Shown piece after piece: positions 12,896 to 24,966 of a DNA stretch of 64,000 bases (positions within the stretch are counted from its first letter, which is position 1; every line of letters begins with the position of its first letter). The DNA lies in contig JAANYP010000760.1 in the NCBI GenBank assembly GCA_020465985.1, positions 310,001-374,000 on the forward strand, read 5' to 3'. Under the pieces are notes generated by a model. That model saw only the letters and a program-made list of their open reading frames with translations. It did no database searches and was not told where the DNA came from. Made by a program: the position numbers and the translations under genes. This DNA comes from Centrapalus pauciflorus (lineage: Eukaryota > Streptophyta > Magnoliopsida > Asterales > Asteraceae).

Positions 12896-13276
12896 CTCAT
12901 CCGACTGATCATTTCGCCGGCTCATCTCCAGATCAAAGCGACGGAGATTGTTCTTATCTCGTCTGTTAACTCTGTGACTGTTAAGAGCCTCACAATCCCC
13001 AACTGGATGTCGCCGATGTTTCCGACCAACGCGAAAGCCTAGCCAGCGGCCGATACCTTGTCGAACGGTAGCAGCGTGCCATTGGCAGAACCTGGTGAGA
13101 CCTTTGTTGTGCAAACGCCAACACCATCAGCTGCACCTCTACCACAGCCATCGCCACCACAGCCTCAGCCGCAACCACAGTTGAAACCGACTATACAGAC
13201 AAAACCAGGTCCTCCGACTGCCGGAGCTACGGTGCCTAGAAAAAGAGGTAGGCCGAGGAAGAATCCCTTGCCTTAG
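12896..13276 (+). pseudogene. Captured gene fragment encoding a Pro/Gln-rich, AT-hook tail
   Basis: One plus-strand frame runs through this block with a single TAG at 13040-13042. After that stop it reads a small-residue stretch, a Pro/Gln-rich tract (about 13120-13190), and the AT-hook PRKRGRPRKNP just before a TAG at 13274-13276. AT-hooks bind the minor groove of AT-rich DNA and occur in AHL, HMG-type and chromatin proteins; the parent gene was not recognised. The stop, the lack of a clear start and the element around it argue for a captured, broken fragment. Whether the downstream 72-codon frame (from 13058) is made as a peptide cannot be told from sequence. Confidence 0.55.
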
Positions 13277-13796
13277 AAACGTTTAGGGTTTCTTGCAATT
13301 CTATATGAACCAAATTGATAGAGGTGGTCTTTGAAATTTTAGGATTTTGTCTTGAATCATGAAGAAGTTCTTCCAATTTTCTGGATTTGCTCTCAAATTG
13401 ATGATGAACAAGTTGAAGAAGTTACTCCCAACTGAATCAGGAAAACTAGGGTTGTGTTCTGGTGACCGGCTACCTGCTTGGCAGGGTCACCCGTTGCTAT
13501 AATCGGGAGTAAACGGAGAGTTGATTCCATTATTTGTGATAAAATTTACGAGACTGCTGTAATAAAAAAAAAGACGTAAGTAGTTTGCTATTTCATGCAA
13601 TTTGCCCAAACTAAAAACAACCATTTTTTTCACTGTAAAACTAAAAACAACCATTTTTTTCCTCAAGCATTGAGGGCCTCTTTGATAATCAATTGGGGGC
13701 TTGTTCTAAATTTATATAATGTTTCCATTACCATTTAAGTAATCATTGGGGGCCTTTCCCCCCTTCTATAAACATGCATCCGTCCCTGATAATATC

Positions 13797-15049
13797 ACTC
13801 ATGCATTAAAGTAGTGTCCAAACTCAATTTAGAGTTATTTTACTGATACCTCCATTGTTGTTCTTAGTCTTGGACAGTCGATTGTAATTGTTTTAACTTA
13901 TGGATGCAACAAAAGTTGGTGGTTGCGATTTTCCGTGTTCATCAATTCAACTTGCACATTGATTCATGTCTGCAGATCTGAGTTTGTAATTTTTGGTGTT
14001 CATCAAAACATTGTGTGATAATATATAGTTTAATAATAAAATCTAAACCTTTGACTTGTGGAGATTTGTTGGTGATATATATTTTTGTAGTTTAACAAAA
14101 CACAAGGTAATTATATATTGTTTAAAATATAATTTTCTACTACTTCGTATATTAAATATTTATATTCATTACATGTGAATTATATTTTCTAAGATAATAA
14201 AAATAATGTAATAATTTATTTAACAAGTAAGTAGGCTAATTCTCCTGTCTACAAAAGCTAGCTATTTGTGTATTTTTCTTGTGTATAAAATTTAAAAATA
14301 AAAAATGGCAATTTCCTTATTTTTATTTTTAAGATCATTTGCTTTTTTTTTTTTTTTAATTTTTTTTAAAAACTCTCACTTGTCTTGCCTTCACAAGTTC
14401 ATCATTAAAACTATAAATTAGGATTCATCTGAAGTTTATTTAACTATAAACTTAAATTACATCTTTTTTATTACATTATAAATGGTATCGTATAAGACTT
14501 GAATGCAATTATGTCAAGAAAAGGGTAGATGTCAATTTCTTAAGTCATGTATTGTAGTCTAGCATTCTATTTATGGTAAGTCGAGAGCATTTTCATGGAT
14601 ATCAATTTTCGTTTGTTTTAGTTTTTAACATAAGGAAAGAGTTTCGTTTTTGTTTAAAATCAGTTTTACATCAACCTCAACTTAATCCAATCTTTTCCTC
14701 TACTTTTCTTCTCACGGCACAATTAGACTTTTTGGAGTTTCATTTAAGCATTAATATGACCGTCATTGACTCTCTCGATCTAACTATCATATATTCAAAT
14801 TTTTGGGATTTGGTTGCGATTGCCAATTATATATGTTGAGTTTCATGTTTTGGATTGATTTCTTTATGACTCTTGATAGGCTTAATTAGTGGACTTGTGG
14901 TAAGAGTTGCACAAAATTTAGTCTAGACGAGTCCCGAGGACTGTCTAGGCAGGACCAACTTGTGGCTTTCGGTGGCTCTGTGTCATATTATAAAATAGGC
15001 TTACTGAATATAAATGTTTTAAATAAATACAAAAAAGTTATAAGTAGGA
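13797..15049. other. Intergenic, nothing recognised
   Basis: AT-rich with poly(T) runs. A frame of 88 codons at 14573-14839 begins with a non-standard context, has no recognisable domain and shows no codon bias. It is not called as a gene. Confidence 0.4.
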
Positions 15050-16010
15050 GGATCCTAGAGAGTGTTTGGTTTTGCGTTATGATAGAGGTTATTATTAGAT
15101 TATTACAATACAATAACATAAATAATTGGTTTAAAGTATTTGAATTTTATACATTAACAAATGATTATTTGCGTTTAGAATTAAACCTAACACGTTTTTC
15201 ATAAGCTAAAAAATGCAGCTTATTTAGAGAGTGTTTGGATTTGCATTTGAAAAAGTGCTGCAGTGGTTTTGGAAACTAATAATCATATAATAAGTGTAAC
15301 AAAAAGTGCTACTGGAAATTTAGTGTTTGGTTTAGCTTCCGTCGTTTGCTATTACAATTATCAAATAATTAGTTTTTAAAGTGTTTGGATTTGCATTTTA
15401 ACTTGTAAAATAACTAAATAATCACTTATTAAACAAATAAGATACATTTTTTAACTTACGAAAACATGCGGTAGGATTAATTATAACGCAAATAAACACT
15501 TATTAACGAGTGTAATTCTAACACTTTAAACCAGTTATTACGTTGGTTTGAAATGTTTGGATTGCATTCATTAATATGTGATTATTTGTGTTTAGAATTA
15601 ATCCTACCACACTTTTTCTATAAGTTAAGAAATGTAGCTTATTTGCTTAATAAGTGATTATTTGGTTGTTTTACAAGTTAAAACGTAAATCATAGCAAAC
15701 AACATAAGTTAAACCAAACACTAAAGTTAATAATTTTTGTTACAACTATTATCTAATTATTAGTTTTCAAAATGTTGCAGCACTTTTTTACACACAAATC
15801 CAAACACATCCTGATTTGAATTAATCCTACCACATTTTTTCTATAAGTTAAGAAATGTAGCTTATTTGCTTAATAAGTGATTATTTGGTTGTTTTACAAG
15901 TTAAAACGTAAATCCTAGCAAATAACATAAGTTAAACCAAACACTAAATTAATAATTTTTGTTACAACTATTATCTAATTATTAGTTTTTAAAATGTTAC
16001 AGCAGTTTTG
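15050..16010. repeat. MITE cluster with an internal duplication of about 200 bp
   Basis: The stretch 15230-15812 starts GAGAGTGTTTGGATTTGC and ends AATCCAAACACATCCTG, an inverted pair of the kind found on PIF/Harbinger-type MITEs. Its right part (about 15591-15787) is repeated directly at 15815-16008, sharing AATTAATCCTACCACA, TATAAGTTAAGAAATGTAGC and GTTAAACCAAACACTAA. A partial left end also occurs at 15055. A relative lies at 19328-19698. Confidence 0.6.
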
Positions 16011-16130
16011 AATTATCCACGTCACATCACCGTGCCCATAAAAAAAGTTGTTTAGTTAACTTTGACATTTACAATTTTTTAAGTAAATCATTATAATTGA
16101 CTATGATGAGATGAGATTGGACTTATTGCC

Positions 16131-16545
16131 CATTATGGGTATGTTTGGCACGACTAGCTGGAACTTCAAGCTGGAACTGTGAGCTGGAGCTTTTGAGAGC
16201 TGTAGCTTTTTAAAGGAGCTGGAGCTTTTTGTTTTTATAAATGTGTTTTGTAAAAGTAGCTGTAGCTGTAGCTTTTAGTATTAAATGACATAAAAATACA
16301 TTGATATTAATTAAAAGTTGTAGTTTATAATTATTTGGAGGGTAAAAAAATAAATTTGTTTGACCAAAAGCTCAAACTCGTTTTGAAAGCTAATTCAAAT
16401 AGCTTCTCATGGAAAAGCTTTTGAGAGCATTTAAATCTGAATCAAAAGTTTAAGCTCCTATCAACCAAAAGTAGCTTTTGAGTTTTAGCTTTCACAAATC
16501 AAAAGTTGAATCTACTAAAAGTTTCTTACCAAACGCAACCTATAT
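16131..16545. mobile_element. AGCTGGAGCTTTT-rich MITE-like element
   Basis: The left end reads GGGTATGTTTGGCACGACTAGCTGG and the right end ACCAAACGCAACCTAT. The left arm repeats AGCTGTAGCTTTT/AGCTGGAGCTTTT and the right arm carries the inverted AAAAGCTNNNAGCT forms. No clean duplication was fixed. Related text occurs near 26478-26620. Confidence 0.5.
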
Positions 16546-16940
16546 ATTATTGTGTTGGATTCTATCCATAATTAATCACCCTTATCTTAATTAAGTTTAA
16601 ATAAAATAAAATATGCTTAATAAATTTTGGAAAGGATGATTCTAAACACAATTCTCATTACTAATTACATACACTCTCCTTTTGATATGAAAGAAAAATT
16701 AAGTTTAATTAGTGAATCTCACGTCATTAACGAAAATCATGTTAGAGATGAAGGGTGTAAATAGTAAAAATATATTTATCGGGAGAGTGCGTATAACACG
16801 ACCCTTTTGGAAAAAGTAACATACTTGAAATCTTAGACTCAACAAAATATCATTAATCTAATTTATAATAATAATGAATAAAAATATTATTTAATTTATA
16901 CTTGAAACCTATTAAACTGTTACTATGTTTTATAAGACAA

Positions 16941-19026
16941 CTAGTTTATAATTCACGTATTACGTGAATATTTTTAATAAATTTATTTATATAAAATGTA
17001 TATGATTAAAAATAAAAACATACAAATAATAATTGTGTTTATTTTTTTATTATTTGCAGATTAAAAAATAAAGTATATTTATCTTTTTTAAAAATATTAA
17101 ATTGTATTTATCTTTTATTTTTTATACGTTGTCATTATCTTTTTGGTGAACGTAGAGGTGACACATGACATTTGATGTTTTCCTTTATTATACATAATAA
17201 TAATAATTCCACAACTAATTCAAATTTTTTACATTTGGATCTGATTATGATTATTATGGATAATAATGATAGATATTTATTTTAGGTAAACATTAATTTT
17301 AAATGTTACAAAATCTAATTTATTACTAATTAATTAATGAAAAAAAATAAAGTCAAAATTTAATGCAATTAAGTTAAGGTATTAAATTTGAAAAAAGATG
17401 TGGAAAAATAAACTTTTCTTGTATTGTAGAAGTGACATATGACATGAATTGTTTTGTTTTATTATAATAGGGAAAATGACATTAAATAGCTCCGAACTTT
17501 CGACTTTGTACACATTTATGTAGTGAACTTTTTTTGGGTACATTTGGTAATCAAAGTTTCTATATTGTTCCAATTTGGTAGTTGGCGAATCTGTTAACCG
17601 GTTGCTTCCGGTTTCGATGCCTACGTGGACAATTTTTTTAATGACGTGGTTTCCCGTTTTTATATTATCCCCGGTTTTATCTACGTGGCAACCCGTTTTT
17701 TAGAATCACCCGGTTATAAACCCGATTTATTTTTTATACGATCGATCTAACTTACGTTCTTAGGGCTCGTTCTTACATACAGGGTTTAGGGCGATCGATT
17801 AGGCTCTAATACACTCATAATCGAAGTTCAACTTAGAAATTTGGGCTAACGATTGTTCAAGCGTACGTATGAGGTTTGGTTTTCATACCACCATTCCATT
17901 CGAGGGTTGATTTACATTCAAGGTATGTAACTCTATTTCAACTCAGAAATTAGCGCTATTATAACCCTATACGTACGAACGAGCCCTAGGAACGTAAGTT
18001 GGATCGATCGTATGGAAAATGAACCGGGTGATTTTAAAAAACGGGTTGCCACGTATGTAAAACCGGATAGCCACGTCACTAAAAAATTGTCCATGTAGGC
18101 ATCGAAACCGGAATCAACCGGTTAACAGGTACGCCAACTACCAAATTGGAACAATTTTGAAACTTTGACTACCAAATGTGCAGAAAAAAAGTTTACTACA
18201 TAAATGTGTACAAAGTCGAAAGTTCAGAGCCATTTGATGTCATTTTCCCATTATAATACATAGGTTAATCAACCCATGTATTACATGGGTTGATTTAGAA
18301 AATACATATTTTTTTATATTTTAATAAATTATAAAAATTTATATATAATTAAAATAAAAAAATTGAAAGCTAGTTAAAGTAAAGATAAAAAAATACTTAG
18401 TTGTTTGATATTAAATAAAAAATATTATTATATTGTACTATTAAAAACAAATAATACGTGTTTTTAAAAAATGTTTCTTTTAATTTCTATTAACTTCAAA
18501 TATGAAATACCAATGTAAGAAACAAAAAACTTCAATTATGTGAATGTGTATATATTTTGAAAATGATAAAATATAAAAATGGAATATTTGAAAAATCAAC
18601 AATCAAAATTTATCATATTCACAATTGAAGTTTTATCAATTAAATTTTAAATCTTGTTAGCAAAATAGTTAACAAAAATTTTTAACTTTATTTACTACAC
18701 TTCTACATTTAAATCCAAATTTTTACATTTGAATTTAACTATGATCATTAAGGATAATAATGACACATATTTATTTTAGGTACATATTAATTTAATATTA
18801 ATTCATTAATGAAAAAATTAAAATCTAAATTTAATGTAATTAAGTTAAGCTAGTAAATTTGGAAAATGAATTGAAAAAATGACATAGGTATAATTATTGA
18901 TTTTAATTGGGGGTATAAGAGACATTTCATAAATAATTATGAGTTGTCATTAATTTGGACCATTGATTTCTTTCCATCTAATGGTCCGAAAACTTCAAAT
19001 GGTTTTCTTATTCAATATAGTATAGA
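16941..19026 (-). mobile_element. Helitron (minus), probably two copies head-to-tail, with a MULE inside
   Basis: On the minus strand the 3' end is a hairpin (arms TTCACGT/ACGTGAA, about 16951-16967) followed by CTAG at 16944-16941 and a host T. The 5' end is TCTATACTATATTGAATAAG at 19026, preceded by a host A. A second 3' hairpin (ACCCATGTATTACATGGGT) lies at about 18274-18292, next to a degenerate end near 18262. So this looks like two tandem non-autonomous Helitrons, the first holding the MULE at 17470-18249. No Rep/helicase gene is present. Confidence 0.65.
17470..18249. mobile_element. 780-bp MULE with long terminal inverted repeats
   Basis: The ends GGGAAAATGACATTAAATAG and its inverted partner (reading to CATTTTCCC) start inverted arms of roughly 200 bp that share CAAAGTCGAAAGTTC, ACGTGG and CCGGTT blocks. 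The 9 bp ATTATAATA stand on both sides (17461-17469 and 18250-18258). No coding frame. Confidence 0.9.
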
Positions 19027-19327
19027 TTGATAGTTTATGATGTGAATAAATGCAATAAATTCTTTTTTGGGATTTAGATCATATATAATTTTTATTAAAA
19101 ATATGTAACTACATAAAAGTGAATTTTTTAAATCTTATTTGTGGAAAATGTTATATGAAAACCTTTCCGTGATAATTCTATTAAAAATTGATTTAGGATG
19201 GTGGCCTCATTGAAGAAAAAGTAGATGTTAATGAACTAATTAGTGAAACATGTGTTGAGCCCTACCATGCATCATCACATGGGCATTAATGCAATATAAA
19301 TATAGTACATTTTTACTAATGATTAAG

Positions 19328-19698
19328 ACGGTGTTTGGATTTACGTTTGAAAAAGTACTGTAGCATTTTGGAAACTAATAATCAGATAATAGTTGTAAAA
19401 AAATTACTGCAAGAGATGTAGTGTTTGATTTAGCTTATGTTGTTTGCTATTATAATGATCAAATAATCAGTTTTTAAAGTGTTTGGATTTGCGTTTTAAT
19501 TTATAAAATGACAAAATAATCACTTATTAAGCAAATAAACTACATTTTTTAACTTATGAAAAAGTGTTGTAGGATTAACTCTAAACGCAAATAATCACTT
19601 ATTAACGTATGCAATTCAAACACTTTAAACCAATTATTTGTGTTATTGTAACGTTATAAGCTAATAACCTCGTTCATAACGTAAAAAAAACACCCTCT
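19328..19698. mobile_element. PIF/Harbinger-like MITE
   Basis: Starts CGGTGTTTGGATTTACG and ends near AAACACCCTC. The interior shares GAAAAAGT(A/G)CTG(T/C)AG, CACTTATTAAGCAAATAA and CAAACACTTTAAACCA with the cluster at 15050-16010. No clean 3-bp duplication was fixed. Confidence 0.5.
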
Positions 19699-19939
19699 GA
19701 ATTGTTTCATTTTCTATTTTCTACTTTCAAGATATAGTAAAAATCAAATGGGATTTTGGTTGACGTGGTTATCATAGACCGTTTTTGAGAGTATGCAAGA
19801 TTTGCAATCACATGACGCCTCTAAATCTTGGGGATTCAGGTTTATATATAAATAAATTTATAATTACAAAATAATTATTGTATTAGTTGATATGTAAATG
19901 TTAAATAAAGTTGGATTAATAATGACATCAATTGAAACT

Positions 19940-20480
19940 AGTGTTATACCCGTGCTGTGCACGGGATAATATTTTGTGTTGGATTAAAATCATGAGAAGT
20001 TAAAATGCAAAAATATGTCTTCTGTTAACATATTTAATTTGTTCATTCTTTAAATGAATTTATTTTTTTAACACGTAAAGATATATTATTCGTTGTCATG
20101 CGAGGGATGACGATTGTTGATGCGACAGTCTGTCCCTGTACAGTTCGTAAAAATTATTAAAACTGCCCTTTGCATTATGATAATAAAATGACATACTAAC
20201 TTCCATCGATTGGTTTGCAATGAGCTGAGTTGAAACTTCGCCATTGCTATCCTGTTTTGTGGGCTACTAATCTCAGATAATTATAATTATTATTTTGATG
20301 AACTTGGAATGTAAATGTACCATTTTGCCATTTGTTATCAATTTATATAAAATGTAAATTCGGTTAATTCAGGGAGAATGTTGTAATTGTCTAATTAAAT
20401 GGCTATCGACGGTGAGGAAACTTTTGAAGATGATCCGATGGTCAGGATTAAATTATAGGGATGTGCACCGCTAGCAATAG
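19940..20480 (-). mobile_element. Helitron 3' end (minus), 5' end uncertain
   Basis: On the minus strand a GC-rich hairpin (CCCGTGCACAGCACGGG, about 19953-19969) is followed by TATAACACTAG and a host T, the Helitron 3' signature. A possible 5' end lies near 20480 (AATAGATA in the plus sequence) but is not convincing. Confidence 0.45.
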
Positions 20481-21294
20481 ATATATTGAATTCATGTTCA
20501 TATTTTATTTATATTATTATTACTGGCCTGATTATAAATTATTAAATTGAACATGAGTGGGTGTGGGCTAGCTATGGGCTTTGGTAATTTTAGAACGGGT
20601 GGTGTAGTTGGCCCAATGGCCCGCATGTTTTAGAGCGGCTAATGGGCTTTGCGGTTTGTTACTTAGCTTAGTTAGTTGATCTCTGGAAAGTTTGTTAACG
20701 GTGTGTTTGGTACTTTAATTCCTAACGAAAAGAAATACAGAATTAAGATTAATATAAAATTTATTTTTCTTATTTTTTCCTTATTAAAGTAAAGATAATC
20801 AAAGATATGAAAAAAGACCGGAGATATGTATTTTTAACTTCACCAACCGGTTACAAGTTATGAATTTGAATAAGACAAAAATAAAGTTAGAATTACAAAG
20901 AGAAAAAGGAAATAAAGAGACCAAATCAATAAAAATATGAAAACATCAATCATTTTATTGTACACATTTTCATTTGTTAAGTTTATAAATTCAAGCATCA
21001 CCAAAAATTACAAAGATATAAATAAAAGATAATACAATTTCAAAACTACAGAAGTAAAATAAGCTAATTAAAATACAAAATAAAATACTTAACATATATA
21101 TGCTAATTAAATAATACAAAACACCTATCGTACCCAAAAAAAGAAATAAAATAGCTAAAACATATTTAAATAAAAAAATTTTAAAATATAGGAGGTCCTC
21201 ACATCCCCATTAAAGGGTAATGTATTTTCCATTCTATAATTTGTAGATATGAAATAGTAATAATTTGTATATATAAAATGGTAGGATGCATGGG
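20481..21294. other. 3' flank of the acyltransferase gene
   Basis: AT-rich, with no ORF of note. The part just below 21295 should contain the 3' UTR of the minus-strand gene, including AATAAA-like signals on the minus strand near 21235-21265 that could not be ranked. Confidence 0.35.
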
Positions 21295-23956
21295 CTAGGT
21301 TAACTCCAGTGGGCATTTTGTTGCTAAAACTGAAGTCTTTATGAGATGGAGGGATCGTTGAAGATCATCGGCCAAAGTTTCCGGGTCGGATATGGTTTTT
21401 TCATCGGCTGATACCACAAATGTCATCTTGTCAACATAACTCACTGCATGAATCAACAATGCCTGCAGTAATTATGTAAAATTTTCAAATTTCATTCAAT
21501 TCATTTCTCCCAAAAATCATTATTTATATACATATATTTTAAAAAAGATAAACAAGATCGAAATTACCGAAGGCTGGCCATAACAAGTCGGAGCAAGGTA
21601 TGCAACTTCGTGTCCGCAGAACAAGATTTCTTGTTGCGGTCCAGGGACATTCGAGAACCAAAGTGATGTGCTTGATTGAACTTTACATATCACTTTTATG
21701 GCAACCTTATTCGTCATCCATCCATAGTAAATTATAGTATCAGATCGATATGTATAATCGATGTTTTCATTCTACAAAACTATATTTAAAGTAAATTAAA
21801 AAGATGCTGCGCGCGCAGTGTGTATATATATACCTTGACACCAAATAACTTGATAAGTAAACTAGTGAAAAACGGAGTGAAGAATGGCTCGAAAGAAGCT
21901 TTCTTGCGTTCCATGATGGTTTTGATTTCTCGTACGTAATCTAATGGATCTTCCCTTGGTGTCATCTTTAATGGAAGCAGGATACCACCGACCTTGTTTC
22001 CCCACTTTCCATGCCTAGTTTTCGTATCGGAGGAAACCTAATTAATATCGATACATAGATTAATTAATTTAACAAAACTAATTCACACATGGATTGAGGC
22101 GCGCAGCAGGTCTAGATCGAGAAAGTATACTAACATCAACTTTTGTAGAGGCTCGTAGGTTAAAGAAAAACATAGCGCGAAAACGGATGTTCTTTGGAAC
22201 TTTGTTATTGTTTTCTCCTGCTCCTGTAATTGGTTACTAAATTGTTAAATTAATTTACAAACTATTGATCGATCAAAATGTATAAAACTCAGAATTTTTT
22301 TGAACAGCAGATGTTAAACTTACTACATTAGGTAATGTTTAACTATATATAGACTTTTAATTAGCTCATTACTTGATTAGATGCAGTAGAGAGTTACTTT
22401 GATCTTTTCACTGTTCAGCTGCTAAACTCACCATATTTCCGGTTTAGGTACCGATACACACCAGCATGTACAACTCCTAGTATTACGTCATTCACCGTCT
22501 ACAAAACCAGTATGTATTAGAAAACTTGAATTCAGTATGCAAATCTCATAAAGAAAATTTGCAAACTAAACACCCCAAAACGCGCGCTTTGGTTTATGTA
22601 AGAATTGAAACAATTCATTTATAGAAAGTTTTCATCGCTAGCGATATCATATATCTTATTTTATACGAAAACTATAGAAGTATATGTGATGATGAAACAA
22701 TATGAAAAGCTTGTTACTTACCACATTCATAGCTTTTTTCACCATCTTTATATCATCAAGACTAACGCTTGTAAGGACAAAGCGTCGAGGTCTATTCTGA
22801 GTGCCTGGAGAACCTGTTAATGGAGTTTTCGTGTCTTTTAAATACAACGAGGTTAAAAGCAACATCACGGAAGCTACAAGAGAGTTCCAAAAGACAATTA
22901 GTAGGGACTTAAAACTAGTAACTAGTTTTTTACTACTAGACGACGACTTATTATTCTTCCCAGCAGGCAGTGTAGGCAAGGCTTCAGGATCTGAAGCCTT
23001 GCGACTACTAGAGAGCAAAAGATTCATCAATGACAAGCCATCACCGAGCGAGTGATGAAAGCGGAAGACACATGTTCCTTGTGCATCTGAGGTTTTCGTG
23101 TTGAGGATGTGTACGTCCCATAAGGGTTTTGAGTAGTCAATGCGAGATTTACTAAGGTTCGAGATGTAATCTTTAACGAATTTGTCTGATGACTCCATGT
23201 TTGGATCAAGTTCTGGTACAATAACATGGTTATCTAAGTTTAAATGTATTGGAACCCATGTCATGCTCCCATTTTCTTTCTTCATAACCTATAACAAACA
23301 ATCCATCAATTAAGTTTTGATATATTTTACTGTGAAAAAACCAACATGTTTTCATGTTTTTTTGCGTTTTTGTCCATTCATGTTATTTTTTTCCATAAAA
23401 ATCCTCAAGTTATACATTTTTCTTTTTGGTTTAGTGAAATTTGGACATTAGAACCCGGTTTTTTAGCTTTTTAAAACCCGGTTCACAAATTATAACCGGG
23501 GTCTAATGTCCAAATTTCACTAAATCAAAAAGAAAAGAATAACTTGAGGTTTTTTATGGAGAAAGATAACATTGAGGGATGAAAACGCAAAAAACATGAA
23601 ATCAGGTTGGTTTTTTCATAATAAACCCTATTTTACTTGATAAAACAATACTACCAAAAAAATTTACTCTATATATAGTTTACCTGCAAACTAGAGAAGC
23701 GATTATTTTTTACCACGACATGAAGTAGCTCGGATTTAAAAAGGTGTAGATTGATTGGGGTTTTCATCCCAAAGATAGCGACGATGTAGAGATTAGGTCC
23801 AGGGTCATGAAATAACCTATCCATGGGACTCATAGGTCGCTCTCGCTGTCGCTCATGAACATCTTCTCCCTCGTCCAAACCCACCGATCTTTCTTTACCG
23901 TCGGTGGTTTGGATCCACTTCAGAGGGTTCAAACTTGGTTTACATTTTCTTCCCAT
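21295..23956 (-). CDS. WSD1-like: WSD-type wax ester synthase/diacylglycerol acyltransferase, 7 exons
   Basis: Exons (minus) are 23956-23684, 23288-22722, 22498-22432, 22223-22135, 22037-21834, 21771-21568 and 21462-21295. Every intron is GT-AG and phases agree, giving 523 aa, slightly longer than typical WSDs. The family joins fatty acyl-CoA to fatty alcohol or diacylglycerol at the ER, for surface wax or storage lipid. Visible are PMSPMDRLF at 41-49, PLWDVHIL at 146-153, the catalytic HHxxxDG as HHSLGDG at 169-175, a Lys/Ser-rich loop and one hydrophobic helix at about 217-241. The C-terminal DUF1298 part begins near TVNDVILG (281) and includes FSNVPGP at 439-445. All key residues are present, so it appears functional. 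Intron 1 carries a 297-bp MULE MITE. Confidence 0.95.
23332..23628. mobile_element. 297-bp MULE-type MITE in WSD intron 1
   Basis: Long inverted arms: GAAAAAACCAACATGTTTTC at the left and an inverted counterpart ending GGTTTTTTCATAATAAACCC at the right, with a CCCGGTT/AACCGGG core. TATTTTACT (9 bp) flanks both sides (23323-23331 and 23629-23637). Relatives are at 26837-27188, 41507-41730 and 56700-56812. Confidence 0.8.
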
Positions 23957-24294
23957 GATCTTTAAAGATCAATCTATAAATAATCAAGTACTTTTTATGA
24001 TGCATTACAAAATTAAATGATAGAACATATATATATCATATGAATCTAGGTGACGGTAGTTATATATAATAACTATATGTATATATGTGGACACACATAC
24101 AATTCAAGAAATTATATGTGTTTTGTATCTTTTTTCTGATTTAACAGTAGACAAATATGTAGAATGGTCCCTGTAATTTATTATAATTGTTGTGAAATTG
24201 CATGTGATTTCCTTCAGTAGCGTCGTTGTCTAATTGTATTGGCTCTTCGCTTATCGTTAATGTTCCCCTAGATCACGTACTATATAGTATCTTA
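23957..24294. other. Upstream region of the acyltransferase gene
   Basis: Presumed promoter and 5' UTR for the minus-strand gene starting at 23956. It is rich in TATATA, so no single TATA box can be chosen. No repeat boundary seen. Confidence 0.35.
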
Positions 24295-24571
24295 GGGGCG
24301 TTTGGTTCGTGAATTTCCTGGGATTCACTGGATTTGCTTTTAAAACCTGGGTTCGGTTCGCAGATTTTAGTAAAGATTTAATATTTCAGAATTTCTTAAA
24401 TTTAAAAACTCAGTCTCCCCATTAGGATTTTAAATCTCAATTAACTTGCATTTTTCAGATTAGTAAATTTTCCTTTAAAGATAATGCAGATTTTTTTGAC
24501 AAAATCCTGAAAAATGAAATGTCGCATAATGCAAATTCTTAAAAAAAAGATCTGCGAACCAAACATCTCAT
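24295..24571. mobile_element. Tourist-like MITE
   Basis: Left GGGGCGTTTGGTTCGTG after TTA (24292-24294), right CTGCGAACCAAACATCTC. It shares internal text with the copy at 3559-3868: the TTTTAAAATCC and GACTGAGTTTTTGAA blocks, in inverted form. The right-hand duplication has decayed. Confidence 0.6.
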
Positions 24572-24966
24572 TTATTCTATTTTTTGTTTTTAAATTTATA
24601 TTTGAAAAAAAAAACGAACTCCTAAATTTCTATATTTATTGTTAATCTCTAAATTAACTTTTATATATTGTAAGTGTTTAAACAACTATCTAGTCCATAA
24701 TTTTTATAATTACCGATTAATTTAGACCCCAACTTTTAACTCAAACCGGATTTAACAAGTCAATACTATAATAAATATGGTATGGTTACATTTTGTAAAA
24801 ATGTAATTACATAGAAAGGTAAGAGAATTTATGTTGGTTTTTTTTTTAATCTTATGTAATAAACTTGGTTTTGTCCTATATATACAAAGATAAAAAAAAA
24901 TATTTCTTAAACATTTTAAAAGAATAATTTTTAGTTATTAGTTTTGACATCCTTAAAAGTGGCTTA

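Larger units (their letters stand above)
12635..13607 (+). mobile_element. Pack-MULE-like element with captured AT-hook coding fragment
   Basis: The left end, GCCAAATTGCATGAAATAGC followed by a TTACTTACGTC stretch, is inverted at the right end (GACGTAAG, then GCTATTTCATGCAATTTGCC). AAACTAAAAA (10 bp) flanks it at 12625-12634 and 13608-13617. Its interior (about 12860-13520) is far richer in GC than the surroundings. Plus-strand codons there read a Pro/Gln-rich tract and then the AT-hook KRGRPRK. This is the layout of a Pack-MULE: MULE ends around a piece of a host gene. Confidence 0.75.
11853..13788. mobile_element. Non-autonomous hAT element, 1.94 kb, with nested Pack-MULE
   Basis: The ends are CAGTGGCGGATGCAG (left) and TGCATCCGTCCCTG (right), imperfect inverted repeats that begin with the hAT-typical CAG. 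Both sides carry the same 8 bp, ATAATATC (11845-11852 and 13789-13796), the hAT duplication length. No transposase is visible. About half of the element is the nested insertion at 12635-13607. Confidence 0.88.

Noticed and set aside
12749..13042. 97-codon frame with Arg-Glu repeats
   Set aside because: Its first half is the translated (GA)n repeat. Only the part after it belongs to the captured fragment, and it ends in a stop.
14573..14839. 88-codon frame as a possible small gene
   Set aside because: No family match by eye, no codon bias, and no paralogue in the window to support it.
22801..23055. Plus-strand 84-codon frame
   Set aside because: Antisense shadow of WSD exon 2, which contains the catalytic HHSLGDG on the minus strand.
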